A DNA stretch of 6,945 bases, from positions 1 through 6,945 of the forward strand of contig JAFDYP010000560.1 in assembly GCA_018267355.1 (NCBI GenBank), in the 5' to 3' direction. The position numbers and the translations under genes are program-made. Position 1 is the first letter of the stretch; every line of letters starts with the position of its first letter. The DNA comes from Bacteroidota bacterium (GTDB lineage Bacteria > Bacteroidota > Bacteroidia > Chitinophagales > LD1). The notes beneath the pieces are model-generated. The model ran no database searches and was not told where the DNA came from. It saw only the letters and a list, made by a program, of their open reading frames with translations. Below, in pieces: positions 1 to 6,554 of this stretch.

Positions 1-2
1 CG

Positions 3-83
3 TTTGGTGATCCTATATCACGCGCATTGAAGGAGATAGAGCTGCATAGGCGCAAGATAGGTAAAGCCTTTCTACTACAATAA
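3..83 (+). CDS. Possible C-terminal end of a convergent gene (partial, unknown product)
   Basis: The plus strand is open from the window edge to a TAA at 81-83 and reads FGDPISRALKEIELHRRKIG followed by KAFLLQ. The stretch is charged and helix-like, with alternating Lys/Glu/Arg, as expected for the tail of a soluble protein and unlike the Arg/Cys-rich shadow frames elsewhere. It ends just before the terminator hairpin, so it would be convergent with the large minus-strand gene. One minus-strand frame is also open here but has no start codon. With only 26 codons visible I cannot name a family. Confidence 0.4.
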   Translation, partial: FGDPISRALKEIELHRRKIGKAFLLQ

Positions 84-112
84 AAAAAGGGCCCGTCTGC
101 TGACGAGCCCTT
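82..112 (-). terminator. Rho-independent terminator of the giant surface-protein gene
   Basis: On the minus strand, an 11-bp stem (AAGGGCTCGTC pairing with GACGGGCCCTT, with one T-G wobble) closes an AGCA tetraloop and is followed at once by seven T residues (82-88). It begins 22 nt after the TAA at 135-137. It is a textbook intrinsic terminator for the minus-strand gene. In the plus direction the stem is followed only by a poor T run, so I call it for the minus strand, although the hairpin might also cap the convergent transcript ending at 83. Confidence 0.92.
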
Positions 113-134
113 GATTCATGAAGCTTGTGATCGT

Positions 135-3100
135 TTAATTGGTGATAAGGACCTTCTTGGTACTGATGGATCCGTCACTCATTTTCACAGATACTATCAC
201 ATACGCTATTTCTGCACCAGGTACAGCCTTCACGTAGGTAGTAGGAGCGTTGTGAGTTTCGTTTGACAGTTCCTGGCCTATCACGTTGTATATCCTGATA
301 GTGGCCTGTACGGTCTTGTACTGGCTGAAGTCTACCATTACCTTGTTTTCAAATGAGAATATCTTCAGCATGCTATTGTCTGTCGGAATATCTGATATAG
401 CGAGTGGCCAGATGACCGTATCCTGACGAGTAGTAGTAGAAGTACAGCCCAGCGAGTTGGTCACGGTGAGCGATACTGTATAGATACCTATAGAGTCATA
501 AGTATGAGTCGGGCTCTGTGCGGTAGAGGTACCTCCATCACCAAATGTCCAGGCATAGCTGGTAGCTCCTGTACTGTGATCTGTAAAAGTCACTACGTCT
601 CCAGTATGAGCTGTAGTCAGGCTCGGTGTGAATGAAGCGCTGACAGGCATGACGGTCACATTGAAGCTATCGAGGTCGCTGTACTTAGCTATACAGTGCT
701 GATCGGTCAGCACGGTGATCTTGATAGGCCCGGATACGGTAGGAGTATCTGAGAATGCATACGGGCTGGTGGTGACAGTAGCTGATACCGGCGCGCCATG
801 ATCTGTGGTGCGGATGAATGTCCATGGGCCGGTGCCGGTGAAGCTGATCGTGCCGCTCAGTATAGCACCCGGGCAGACCGTGGTATCTGTACCTGACAAA
901 GTAGCCGTAGGACGCTGATACACTATAAATGAATCTGTCTGCTGGCTGCTGCAGCCAGTAGTAGAATCATAGAGTGTCACAGTGTATGCAGTGGTAGCGC
1001 CCGGCATACCATATACGGAGGCAGCATTGCCGCCGGCATATGGAGTGGCAGCAGTCGTATCCGTATAGAGGCCGCTCACAGGTGACCAGGTGTAGCTGCC
1101 ATGTGCAGGGAGCGTAGAGGTGATAGCGAGTTGCTCACCGGTGGCACATACATGCACGATACTATAGTTGAGCGTCAGTGCAGGATTACTATGCACGGCT
1201 GCTACTACTGCTGTACCCGCAGACGAGCAGGTAGGAGAGCTGGTAGTAGCAAAGGCATAATAGGTCACATCTGACGAGATAGACTGAGTAGTAAACGTAT
1301 CACCGGTATATACCAGTGTACCGTTGGTCAGGGAGTCATACCATACGATGGTACCGCCTGCAGATGGTGTAGCTACGAGTGTAGCAGCACCAGGACCGCA
1401 GAGGCTCGCTCCGGTAGTAGCAGTGACGAGCGGGTTGCTCACGTTCAGTGTGAATGTGGCAGTGGCCTGATTGCCTGAGCTGTCAGTCACAGTCACAGTG
1501 TAGGTAGTAGTAGCGGTAGGTAGTATGCTATCCAGGCTGGCTGTCAGTGTACCGGTACCTTCTGACCAGGCATATACATATGGCGTACAACCTCCCACAG
1601 CAGTAGTAGTCAGCGTATATGGTGTAGCGCCGCATACTGTGCCGGTAGGACCGGATATGGTAGCCGTGAGCGGCGTAGGTGCATTGACATATACAGTATC
1701 CGTCATAGTGGCTGAGCATCCGGTGTTAGGATCAGTGACAGTCACTGTATACCCTGTAGTGGCTGTAGGAGTAGCTACCGGATTGTGTATCGTGGCGCTA
1801 TCGAGTGTGCCGGATGGAGACCAGGCATAGCTCAGTCCGCTCGGGGTCACACCGCCGGTGATGGTGATAGTGTAGTCGTCAGTACTACCGTATGTAGAGA
1901 AGCCATCGCTATTGCCATGTGTACATGAGTAGAGGCCGTTGGCATCAGGTATGGTATCGCTACCCCAGCCGATGCGTACGCGCATCTTGGTGACACCACT
2001 CAGCGCCGTAGACGGTATAGTGAATCTGCCGCTGTAAGGTACACCGGAGGTAGCGTTGCCTGCATAGTGTGCATAGAGCAATTCACTGTTGTCGAAAATG
2101 CCGTTCTGGTTGAAGTCTATCCAGATCGCAAGACCCTCGTAGGCTCCGCTATAGGTACCATTGAAATTGTAAGCGGAATCAGCAGCCAGCGTACCGGTAG
2201 TAGCAGCCACTCCATGGTCTACATAGTTATTAGGGGTACCTGCAGCGCTATTGCGTGTAGTCGATACATATGTGGTCGTGTTGGTAGTATCTGTCAGGTA
2301 GAAGCTGCCAAGGTAGTGCAGGAAGGTGCTGCTGATAGAAGGTATGCAATACGGCCCTACAGGCGTAGAGGCCACTACATCCAGCTGAGAGCGGTAGCCC
2401 TGGCAGATACTCGGTGCAGATGGCATAGCTGTGACCATGCTGATGGCCGGAGGCTGAGCCAGTGTCACTGCTGCTGTAGCAGTAGCGCTGCAGCCGCCGC
2501 TAGTACCTGTCACTACATAGTTGGTAGTGGCAGTAGGAGATGCATTGACTGATGCGCCGGTAGTAGCGCTGAGGCCTGCAGACGGAGACCAGCTGAAGCT
2601 GGAAGCGCCGCTGGCGGTGAGTGCGATAGGCGTGCTGCCTGCACAGTAGATGATGGCTGTAGGGCTCACAGATACATATGGCGTAGGTACTACGGTGACA
2701 GTCACAGAGTCGTGGAGCGTAGAGCCACAGTTGTCAGTCACATCTATATAGTATGTGGTAGTAGTATCAGGCACTACAGTGGTATCTGCAGATGACGATG
2801 CGAATCCACCCAAAGAAGATGTCCAGCTATAGGTGAATGGCCCGCCGCCGCCGGTCCTATTGGCTGCGAGCTGGAAGGTGGTCTGGCGTGCGCAATGCGT
2901 GCCGGTAGCCGTGGTAGTGGCGGTAGGCGCTATAGTGAGTACGGCACCCACCGTATCGGTGACAGATGCAGAGGTAGAGCAGATGCCATTAGATACGGTC
3001 ACGGTGTATGTTGTATTGCCCGCAGGTGGAGACGCCACAGTAGTAGATGTGTCTGTCCTGCTCAGGGTGCCGGCTGGGGACCATGTATAGGTCAGCGCCG

Positions 3101-4496
3101 GCTGGCCGGTAGTGTCTGCTACTACATTGAGCACGGCGGTAGCGCCAGCGCAGAGCTCGGTAGGAGTAGAGGTGATGCTGGTCACCGGAGGTGCCAGTAT
3201 ATAGTTCACCACAGCGCTGGCAGTGCTGGTACAGCCGCCTGTATTCACTGCGGTCACAGTATAGGTAGTGGTCGAGGTAGGATGCGCCAGCACAGCAGAG
3301 TCGGTAGTAGAACCGAGGCCCGCGGTAGGCGACCATGCATAGGTGATGTTTGCACCACTGGTATGCGCGGTGAGCACTACTCCGGTGTCATTAGAGCAGA
3401 AATTGACAGTGGCAGGTGTCACAGTCACATTCACAGCCGGATTTATATTGACATTGACCTCATTTGAGGTGGCTGTCAGGCCGGATGCTGTACAGGTAGC
3501 CTCTACTACATAGTAGATAGACCCTGTAGATGTATTGGTATAGGTAGTAGATGTACCACCTGTGCCGGTAGTGACATTAGCATACGGGCCACCGGATGTA
3601 GTAGATGACTGCCACTGATAGGTCACACCACTGCTAGCGGCATTAAAGAGTGATACCGATGTAGCCAGGCCACCGCAGAATGATGCTGGCGTGGGCGTGG
3701 CGATGGTCACTGCAAAGATATTGACGATCTGGTTGTTTGCCGCTACAGAGCTGCCTGTATTGGTGATAGTGATGCTTTGTACCAGCTTCGCATAATTAGC
3801 CGGAGCCAGTGGCAGTGGTATGTCATACATTCTAGGGTTATTGCCGCCTGGTGCACCGGCATCAAAGCCACCGCTGCCTACACGGCCAAAGCCGCCCTGA
3901 GAATATGGAGTACCATTAAACCAGTCTTTCACAGTGAGGTTAGTAAAAGTCTGTGATGTGCCATCAGTGAAGTGAACAACAGCGGTGATCGTAGAGGCAC
4001 CGTTGCCTGATACACCGAGGAGGTATACCTCTGTACCGCTCTGAGGTGTCACAGCAGTGAGCGTACCTGTGAGCTGTGTGCCGCCGCGGAGCTGGAGCAC
4101 ATTGCTCGTAGTGGCACTCTGCAGCTGATAGAGCAGGCCGGTGATAGAGTTACTCACCACCTGGCCATTCACAGGAAGTGATGTGGCAGGGTAGGTAGTA
4201 CCATTATATGAATAAGAAGCATCGTAGAAGTCATAGCCGTTTGGCGCATCTACCCATGTAGTAGTAGTGAGTGATGGTGGATTGGCAGTGTGATTGTTAT
4301 TGCCATTGGCTATTACGTCCTGATTGAATCCGGTCACAGCGAGTGGTGAGAAACCGGCAGCCTCTCCCGGAGAAGCTGTGACAGTGACGAATGCCGAAGT
4401 ATCTGCTACACCGCTGGCAGTACAGGTCACTACACACCTGAAGTCTGTGACTGCGCCCGGCAGTGCGATAGTGTCAGATATATTAGCACCTGCCAC
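135..4496 (-). CDS. C-terminal part of a giant T9SS-secreted Ig/PKD/GEVED repeat surface protein
   Basis: The piece has 1453 residues, rich in Thr, Ser, Ala and Val, and no recognisable catalytic domain; a role in adhesion or as a surface structure is inferred. Domains in local numbering: second half of an Ig-like domain (1-41), glycine-rich beta-sandwich region (42-266), Ig-like domain (267-350), Ig/PKD-like repeats (353-433, 436-516, 518-602, 604-679), one repeat carrying an inserted GEVED domain (682-938), further repeats (940-1020, 1021-1102, 1103-1193, 1194-1282), a canonical PKD (1284-1362) and a T9SS sorting domain (1373-1453). There is no signal peptide. The GTG at 4496 is simply the Val of a conserved Ig strand (FTNVAGAN), so it is probably not a real start. 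The open frame continues in phase to the TAA at 4524-4526 and then into the upstream piece. The stop is TAA, followed by a terminator. I am sure it is coding, but unsure that it is translated as a separate protein. Confidence 0.85.
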   Translation of the reverse strand: MAGANISDTIALPGAVTDFRCVVTCTASGVADTSAFVTVTASPGEAAGFSPLAVTGFNQDVIANGNNNHTANPPSLTTTTWVDAPNGYDFYDASYSYNGTTYPATSLPVNGQVVSNSITGLLYQLQSATTSNVLQLRGGTQLTGTLTAVTPQSGTEVYLLGVSGNGASTITAVVHFTDGTSQTFTNLTVKDWFNGTPYSQGGFGRVGSGGFDAGAPGGNNPRMYDIPLPLAPANYAKLVQSITITNTGSSVAANNQIVNIFAVTIATPTPASFCGGLATSVSLFNAASSGVTYQWQSSTTSGGPYANVTTGTGGTSTTYTNTSTGSIYYVVEATCTASGLTATSNEVNVNINPAVNVTVTPATVNFCSNDTGVVLTAHTSGANITYAWSPTAGLGSTTDSAVLAHPTSTTTYTVTAVNTGGCTSTASAVVNYILAPPVTSITSTPTELCAGATAVLNVVADTTGQPALTYTWSPAGTLSRTDTSTTVASPPAGNTTYTVTVSNGICSTSASVTDTVGAVLTIAPTATTTATGTHCARQTTFQLAANRTGGGGPFTYSWTSSLGGFASSSADTTVVPDTTTTYYIDVTDNCGSTLHDSVTVTVVPTPYVSVSPTAIIYCAGSTPIALTASGASSFSWSPSAGLSATTGASVNASPTATTNYVVTGTSGGCSATATAAVTLAQPPAISMVTAMPSAPSICQGYRSQLDVVASTPVGPYCIPSISSTFLHYLGSFYLTDTTNTTTYVSTTRNSAAGTPNNYVDHGVAATTGTLAADSAYNFNGTYSGAYEGLAIWIDFNQNGIFDNSELLYAHYAGNATSGVPYSGRFTIPSTALSGVTKMRVRIGWGSDTIPDANGLYSCTHGNSDGFSTYGSTDDYTITITGGVTPSGLSYAWSPSGTLDSATIHNPVATPTATTGYTVTVTDPNTGCSATMTDTVYVNAPTPLTATISGPTGTVCGATPYTLTTTAVGGCTPYVYAWSEGTGTLTASLDSILPTATTTYTVTVTDSSGNQATATFTLNVSNPLVTATTGASLCGPGAATLVATPSAGGTIVWYDSLTNGTLVYTGDTFTTQSISSDVTYYAFATTSSPTCSSAGTAVVAAVHSNPALTLNYSIVHVCATGEQLAITSTLPAHGSYTWSPVSGLYTDTTAATPYAGGNAASVYGMPGATTAYTVTLYDSTTGCSSQQTDSFIVYQRPTATLSGTDTTVCPGAILSGTISFTGTGPWTFIRTTDHGAPVSATVTTSPYAFSDTPTVSGPIKITVLTDQHCIAKYSDLDSFNVTVMPVSASFTPSLTTAHTGDVVTFTDHSTGATSYAWTFGDGGTSTAQSPTHTYDSIGIYTVSLTVTNSLGCTSTTTRQDTVIWPLAISDIPTDNSMLKIFSFENKVMVDFSQYKTVQATIRIYNVIGQELSNETHNAPTTYVKAVPGAEIAYVIVSVKMSDGSISTKKVLITN
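138..380 (-). other. Type IX secretion C-terminal sorting domain (type A-like)
   Basis: Residues 1373-1453 are the extreme C-terminus: LKIFSFENKVMVDFS, then ATIRIYNVIGQEL, YVKAV, AYVIVSVKMSDG and finally STKKVLITN. The IYNVIGQ and KKVLI elements are typical of T9SS type A sorting domains, which direct cargo through the SprA translocon and are then removed or linked to the surface. The usual YPNP at the start is missing. Seven of the twelve lysines in the C-terminal piece lie here. Confidence 0.87.
411..647 (-). other. Canonical PKD domain
   Basis: Residues 1284-1362 of the C-terminal piece contain SASFTPSLTTAHTGDVVTF, the hallmark YAWTFGDG, SPTHTYDSIGIYTVSLTVTN and a closing GCTST. This is the last module before the sorting domain, the usual place for a PKD stalk in T9SS cargo. 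Confidence 0.92.
651..3698 (-). repeat. Array of about ten Cys-paired Ig/PKD-like repeats
   Basis: Residues 267-1282 of the C-terminal piece are divergent units of about 80-90 residues. Most open with a Cys motif (FCSND, LCAG, YCAG, ICQG, LCGPG, VCATG, VCPG), carry a W-S-P strand in the middle (YAWSP, YTWSP, FSWSP) and end TTTYTVTV...GCS/T. Cys pairs seen are 367/422, 449/506, 535/590, 618/669, 698/927, 955/970, 1033/1090, 1117/1182 and 1208/1268. The pairs suggest one disulfide per unit in most repeats. The repeat is clear in protein but diverged in DNA. It would form an extended stalk on the cell surface. Confidence 0.8.
1857..2354 (-). other. GEVED domain nested in an Ig-like repeat
   Basis: Residues 715-880 of the C-terminal piece carry the marks of the GEVED family: opening YCIPS, central LAIWIDFNQNGIFDNSELL, then FTIPSTAL, KMRVRIGWG and closing STDDYTITIT in place of the usual GEVEDY. 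The flanks, residues 682-714 and 881-938, join into one ordinary Ig/PKD-like unit of about 91 residues, so the domain is inserted in a loop of that unit. The function of GEVED is not established beyond its presence in secreted proteins. Confidence 0.8.
3699..4373 (-). other. Internal glycine-rich beta-sandwich region
   Basis: Residues 42-266 of the C-terminal piece. Landmarks are VTGFNQDVIANG, EVYLLGVSGNGASTITAVVH, a Gly-rich stretch at 201-220, NPRMYDIPL and SITITNTGSS. It is unlike the flanking Ig repeats, lacks Cys, and resembles modules that occur at various places in Chitinophagales T9SS cargo. A galactose-binding-like or lectin-like fold is my guess only. Confidence 0.45.
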
Positions 4497-4526
4497 GTTT
4501 GTGAAAGCTCCCGATCCCGCAGGTTA
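4497..4526 (-). pseudogene. In-frame stop codon that breaks one 2,134-codon gene into two
   Basis: Read on the minus strand, the codons run CAG CAG CGC TAA CCT GCG GGA and on into the downstream piece without a phase change. The translation is YQWQQR, stop, PAGSGAFTNVAGAN. An intact sister domain in the downstream piece (local 293-308) reads YQWQSSTTSGGPYANV, so the stop falls inside the usual loop after the Trp-containing strand. One base would restore sense, for example TAA to TCA (Ser). No single insertion or deletion is implied, because both sides share one frame. It could be a nonsense mutation, a base-calling error or a readthrough site. The base after the stop is C. Confidence 0.85.
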
Positions 4527-6539
4527 GCGCTGCTGCCACTGATAGGTCAGGCCGGTATATCCGTATGAGCTACCTGTGAGCGTCACGATAGCAGAGCAGA
4601 CACCCGCAGAGACGAGGCTCGCACTACCCGCCGTAGGCGTACCGCTGCACGGCAGTGTAGTAGTAGTAAAGGTGTAGGGACCTACCCAGGTGCTATTGCC
4701 CAGCACGCCACCGCAGTCAGACTGCACCCAGAGCTGATAGGTGGTCAGCGGAGCGAGTGCCGTAGTGCTGTCAGTAGTGCCGGCTGTATTGCCCGTAGCT
4801 ACGATGCCTGTGGCGGTAGAGTCTGGTATGCCACTGGTGCGTATCTGCCAGTTATAGTCGTTTGGTGCGCCGTGTGCAGGCACCGTCCATGAGAAAGTCG
4901 CATTATTGCCTCCTACTACAGAAGTGGTGAGTCCGCTCACGGGATAGCAGGTAGGAGCATTGTTGATGAGGAACTCGTCCACACCTATATTGCAGTAGCC
5001 GCTACCGTAGTTTGATGTGGCAGAAAACTGGAACTGCACTGTATCACCCATATAAGCGGTCAGGTCTATCGTATTGGATGCCCAGAAAGAAATAGAACTG
5101 CTGGTGCCAAAAGTAGAGTTAGTATGTGTGTGACTGTAGATAGGTGTCCATGTATTGCCGCCGTCGGTAGTGATATTTACTGTGAGCGGGGTAGAAGATC
5201 CGAAGTTGCCCAGATAGTAATAATAGGAAACCTGCTTGGCCGCACCGGTCAGGATAAAGGTACCTGTCGTCACCTTATATGGGTTGCCTGCGGTTTGAGC
5301 ATTATATACATTGAGATAAAGGAAATTAGTACCATACTCAGGGCCAGCTACACCATGCGTAGCATCGGCAGTAGTCACGGCCCAGTCCAGGTTTGACCCA
5401 GTGTGAGATACAGACCAGCAAGTAGGCAGCGAAGATGAGAATGACTGCAGGTATGGATAGGTAGTAGTAGGGAGGCAGAGTGTAGTGAATGTGGCTGCGG
5501 GCGACCAGTGGCTGGTATCTGTAGAGCTACACACCTTCTTCACATATACATGATAGATAGTAGAAGACGACAGGGTAGAGATAGTAAAGTTGCTATCCGT
5601 ACCCGCGGCAGTGCCTGTCAGTATCGGAGTGCTGTCTGCTGTACCATTGGCTGCTACCACTTCATATATATAGCTCAGCGGCAAAGTAGAAGGTACGGTC
5701 CAGTTGATCGTAGCTCCGACGGTAGTTACATTGGATACTGTGAGTGCAGACAGATTCAGGCAGGGCAGCGGAGTATATACAAATGTGAGACCGGCTGCAG
5801 GCAGCGTAGCCGTAGCCGAGTCAAATGCTACAGTGGCGCTATTGGAGGTGCCCGGAGTTGTAGCGGTCCATGGATTGCTGAGTGCCAGGCTGCGGATATT
5901 GACATTAGTTGCCAGCGTATTATCCAGCCCGCGCAGACCTATCTGAGGGTAAGACGTCACAGTGCTCACGCCATGCACGGCATCATACACGAAGCGTACG
6001 ATACCAGTCGCAGTATCCATGCGTGCCTGAAAGCTGAATTTCTCAGTGACGCTGGTGCTGCTGCTATAGCGCCTCACATCCTGCCACTGCACCACTATCT
6101 CAGAGCCGACTATGTCCCAGCTCACAGAGGGGGTGCCGGTAGTAGCCTGATTGAGGTCGCGGCCAAATGGCGAAATGCACCTGCCCGGCGTAGTAGATGA
6201 GAGGGGAGTGTAGTTAGTCGTAGTACCGGGAGCTACACCGAGTGTGAGCCAGCCATTGGTATTGACATACATAGAGGTGTAGGTCACACCGTCAAACGTA
6301 AAGGACGGTATGGTCTGCGCCCCTGATGTATTATCATCAAAGGTACCGGTGTACAAAGAGGTGCCACCCGCAAGAGGTGTGTAGGTGCCGCTCGTTTGCG
6401 AAAAAGTGTAATTGTATGCTACCTGCGCATGCAGCGGCCGGAAGGCGATCATGCACAGCAGCAAAACAAACGCTCCCACAGAAACACGATTCGTGTACCT
6501 GGTCTGAGAGCCGGATGTGAATAGGGTAGAGACGCTCAT
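4524..6539 (-). CDS. N-terminal part of the same giant surface protein: signal peptide, beta-sandwich, FnIII, MAM-like, FnIII, half Ig
   Basis: The piece has 671 residues. Residues 1-38 form a Sec signal peptide. Residues 39-257 form a beta-sandwich region typical of large Chitinophagales surface proteins (contains YVNTNGWLTLG and later IGLRGLDN). Residues 260-354 are FnIII-like. Residues 355-529 are a MAM/jelly-roll-like module (TTDGGNTW near 457-464, ending VDEFLINNAP). Residues 530-630 are a second FnIII. From 631 an Ig-like domain begins and stops abruptly at YQWQQR with TAA. The ATG at 6539 is chosen because it gives a complete signal peptide directly after an A-rich leader; the only internal Met nearby (residue 30) lies inside the hydrophobic core. 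As it stands the protein lacks a T9SS sorting domain. The same frame continues after the stop with PAGSGAFTN and then the downstream piece, so both are parts of one gene. Confidence 0.88.
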   Translation of the reverse strand: MSVSTLFTSGSQTRYTNRVSVGAFVLLLCMIAFRPLHAQVAYNYTFSQTSGTYTPLAGGTSLYTGTFDDNTSGAQTIPSFTFDGVTYTSMYVNTNGWLTLGVAPGTTTNYTPLSSTTPGRCISPFGRDLNQATTGTPSVSWDIVGSEIVVQWQDVRRYSSSTSVTEKFSFQARMDTATGIVRFVYDAVHGVSTVTSYPQIGLRGLDNTLATNVNIRSLALSNPWTATTPGTSNSATVAFDSATATLPAAGLTFVYTPLPCLNLSALTVSNVTTVGATINWTVPSTLPLSYIYEVVAANGTADSTPILTGTAAGTDSNFTISTLSSSTIYHVYVKKVCSSTDTSHWSPAATFTTLCLPTTTYPYLQSFSSSLPTCWSVSHTGSNLDWAVTTADATHGVAGPEYGTNFLYLNVYNAQTAGNPYKVTTGTFILTGAAKQVSYYYYLGNFGSSTPLTVNITTDGGNTWTPIYSHTHTNSTFGTSSSISFWASNTIDLTAYMGDTVQFQFSATSNYGSGYCNIGVDEFLINNAPTCYPVSGLTTSVVGGNNATFSWTVPAHGAPNDYNWQIRTSGIPDSTATGIVATGNTAGTTDSTTALAPLTTYQLWVQSDCGGVLGNSTWVGPYTFTTTTLPCSGTPTAGSASLVSAGVCSAIVTLTGSSYGYTGLTYQWQQR
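4650..4952 (-). other. Fibronectin type III domain 2
   Basis: Residues 530-630: CYPVSGLTTSVVGGNNATFS, then WTVP, YNWQIRTSG, a Thr-rich loop, LTTYQLWVQSDCG and a closing PYTFTT. The order of Trp and Tyr landmarks matches the first FnIII module. Confidence 0.7.
4953..5477 (-). other. MAM-like / concanavalin-type jelly-roll module
   Basis: Residues 355-529 begin YPYLQSFSSSLPTCWSVSHT, a common opening of MAM-like modules in Bacteroidota secreted proteins. They contain TTDGGNTWTPIY and end in GVDEFLINN, the usual final strand. Such modules often mediate carbohydrate or protein contacts; the ligand here is unknown. Confidence 0.65.
5478..5762 (-). other. Fibronectin type III domain 1
   Basis: Residues 260-354 show the FnIII pattern: LSALTVSNVTTVGATINWTV (strands A-B with the conserved Trp), then YIYEVV, then a Thr/Ser loop and STIYHVYVKKVC with the conserved Tyr before strand F, ending ATFTTLC. 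Confidence 0.7.
5769..6425 (-). other. N-terminal beta-sandwich region
   Basis: Residues 39-257, immediately after the signal peptide. The segment is rich in alternating hydrophobic and polar residues and contains NTNGWLTLG, IVVQWQDV and YPQIGLRGLDN. I recognise this as a common first module of large secreted Chitinophagales proteins but cannot assign a ligand or activity. Confidence 0.55.
6426..6539 (-). other. Sec signal peptide (residues 1-38)
   Basis: A positively charged n-region (Arg14, Arg18) is followed by a hydrophobic core at about residues 19-33 and a polar end, LHA, before Gln39. Signal peptidase I would cleave after Ala38. There is no lipobox: the only core Cys (29) is not preceded by a lipobox sequence. 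The n-region is rather long, at about 18 residues. Confidence 0.88.
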
Positions 6540-6554
6540 AATTTTGTTTATTTT
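6540..6554 (-). promoter_or_regulatory. A-rich translation leader without Shine-Dalgarno
   Basis: The 15 nt before the ATG read AAAATAAACAAAATT on the minus strand. No purine-rich Shine-Dalgarno is present. Such unstructured A-rich leaders are usual in Bacteroidota, where ribosomes rely little on Shine-Dalgarno pairing. This supports the start at 6539. Confidence 0.6.

Noticed and set aside
2067..3467. Plus-strand open frames of 161, 85 and 190 codons opposite the repeat region
   Set aside because: They are antisense to a clearly coding minus-strand frame with domain landmarks, and their products are Arg/Cys/Ser-rich with no recognisable motif. They arise from the biased codon use of the Thr-rich gene.
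4494..4496. GTG as a true start of an independent downstream gene
   Set aside because: This Val is an internal position of a conserved Ig strand, the coding signal continues in phase upstream to the TAA, and no signal peptide follows, which a T9SS cargo would need.
4524..4526. Reassigned TAA codon
   Set aside because: The giant gene itself ends at TAA just before a strong terminator, and both partial flanking frames end at TAA. Bacteroidota are not known to reassign it.
4497..4540. Frameshift as the cause of the split
   Set aside because: The flanking frames are in the same phase and both sides of the stop match the Ig strand pattern, so a single indel cannot explain it.
420..5475. Short GTA/TAG trinucleotide runs scattered through the gene, as possible phase-variation tracts
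   Set aside because: They are three or four units at most and reflect Thr (ACT/ACC) and Tyr/Thr codon runs. A change in unit number would not shift the frame.
5508..6200. Plus-strand 230-codon open frame
   Set aside because: It lies antisense to the sandwich and FnIII coding region, has an Arg/Cys-rich composition and no domain signs; it is a shadow frame.
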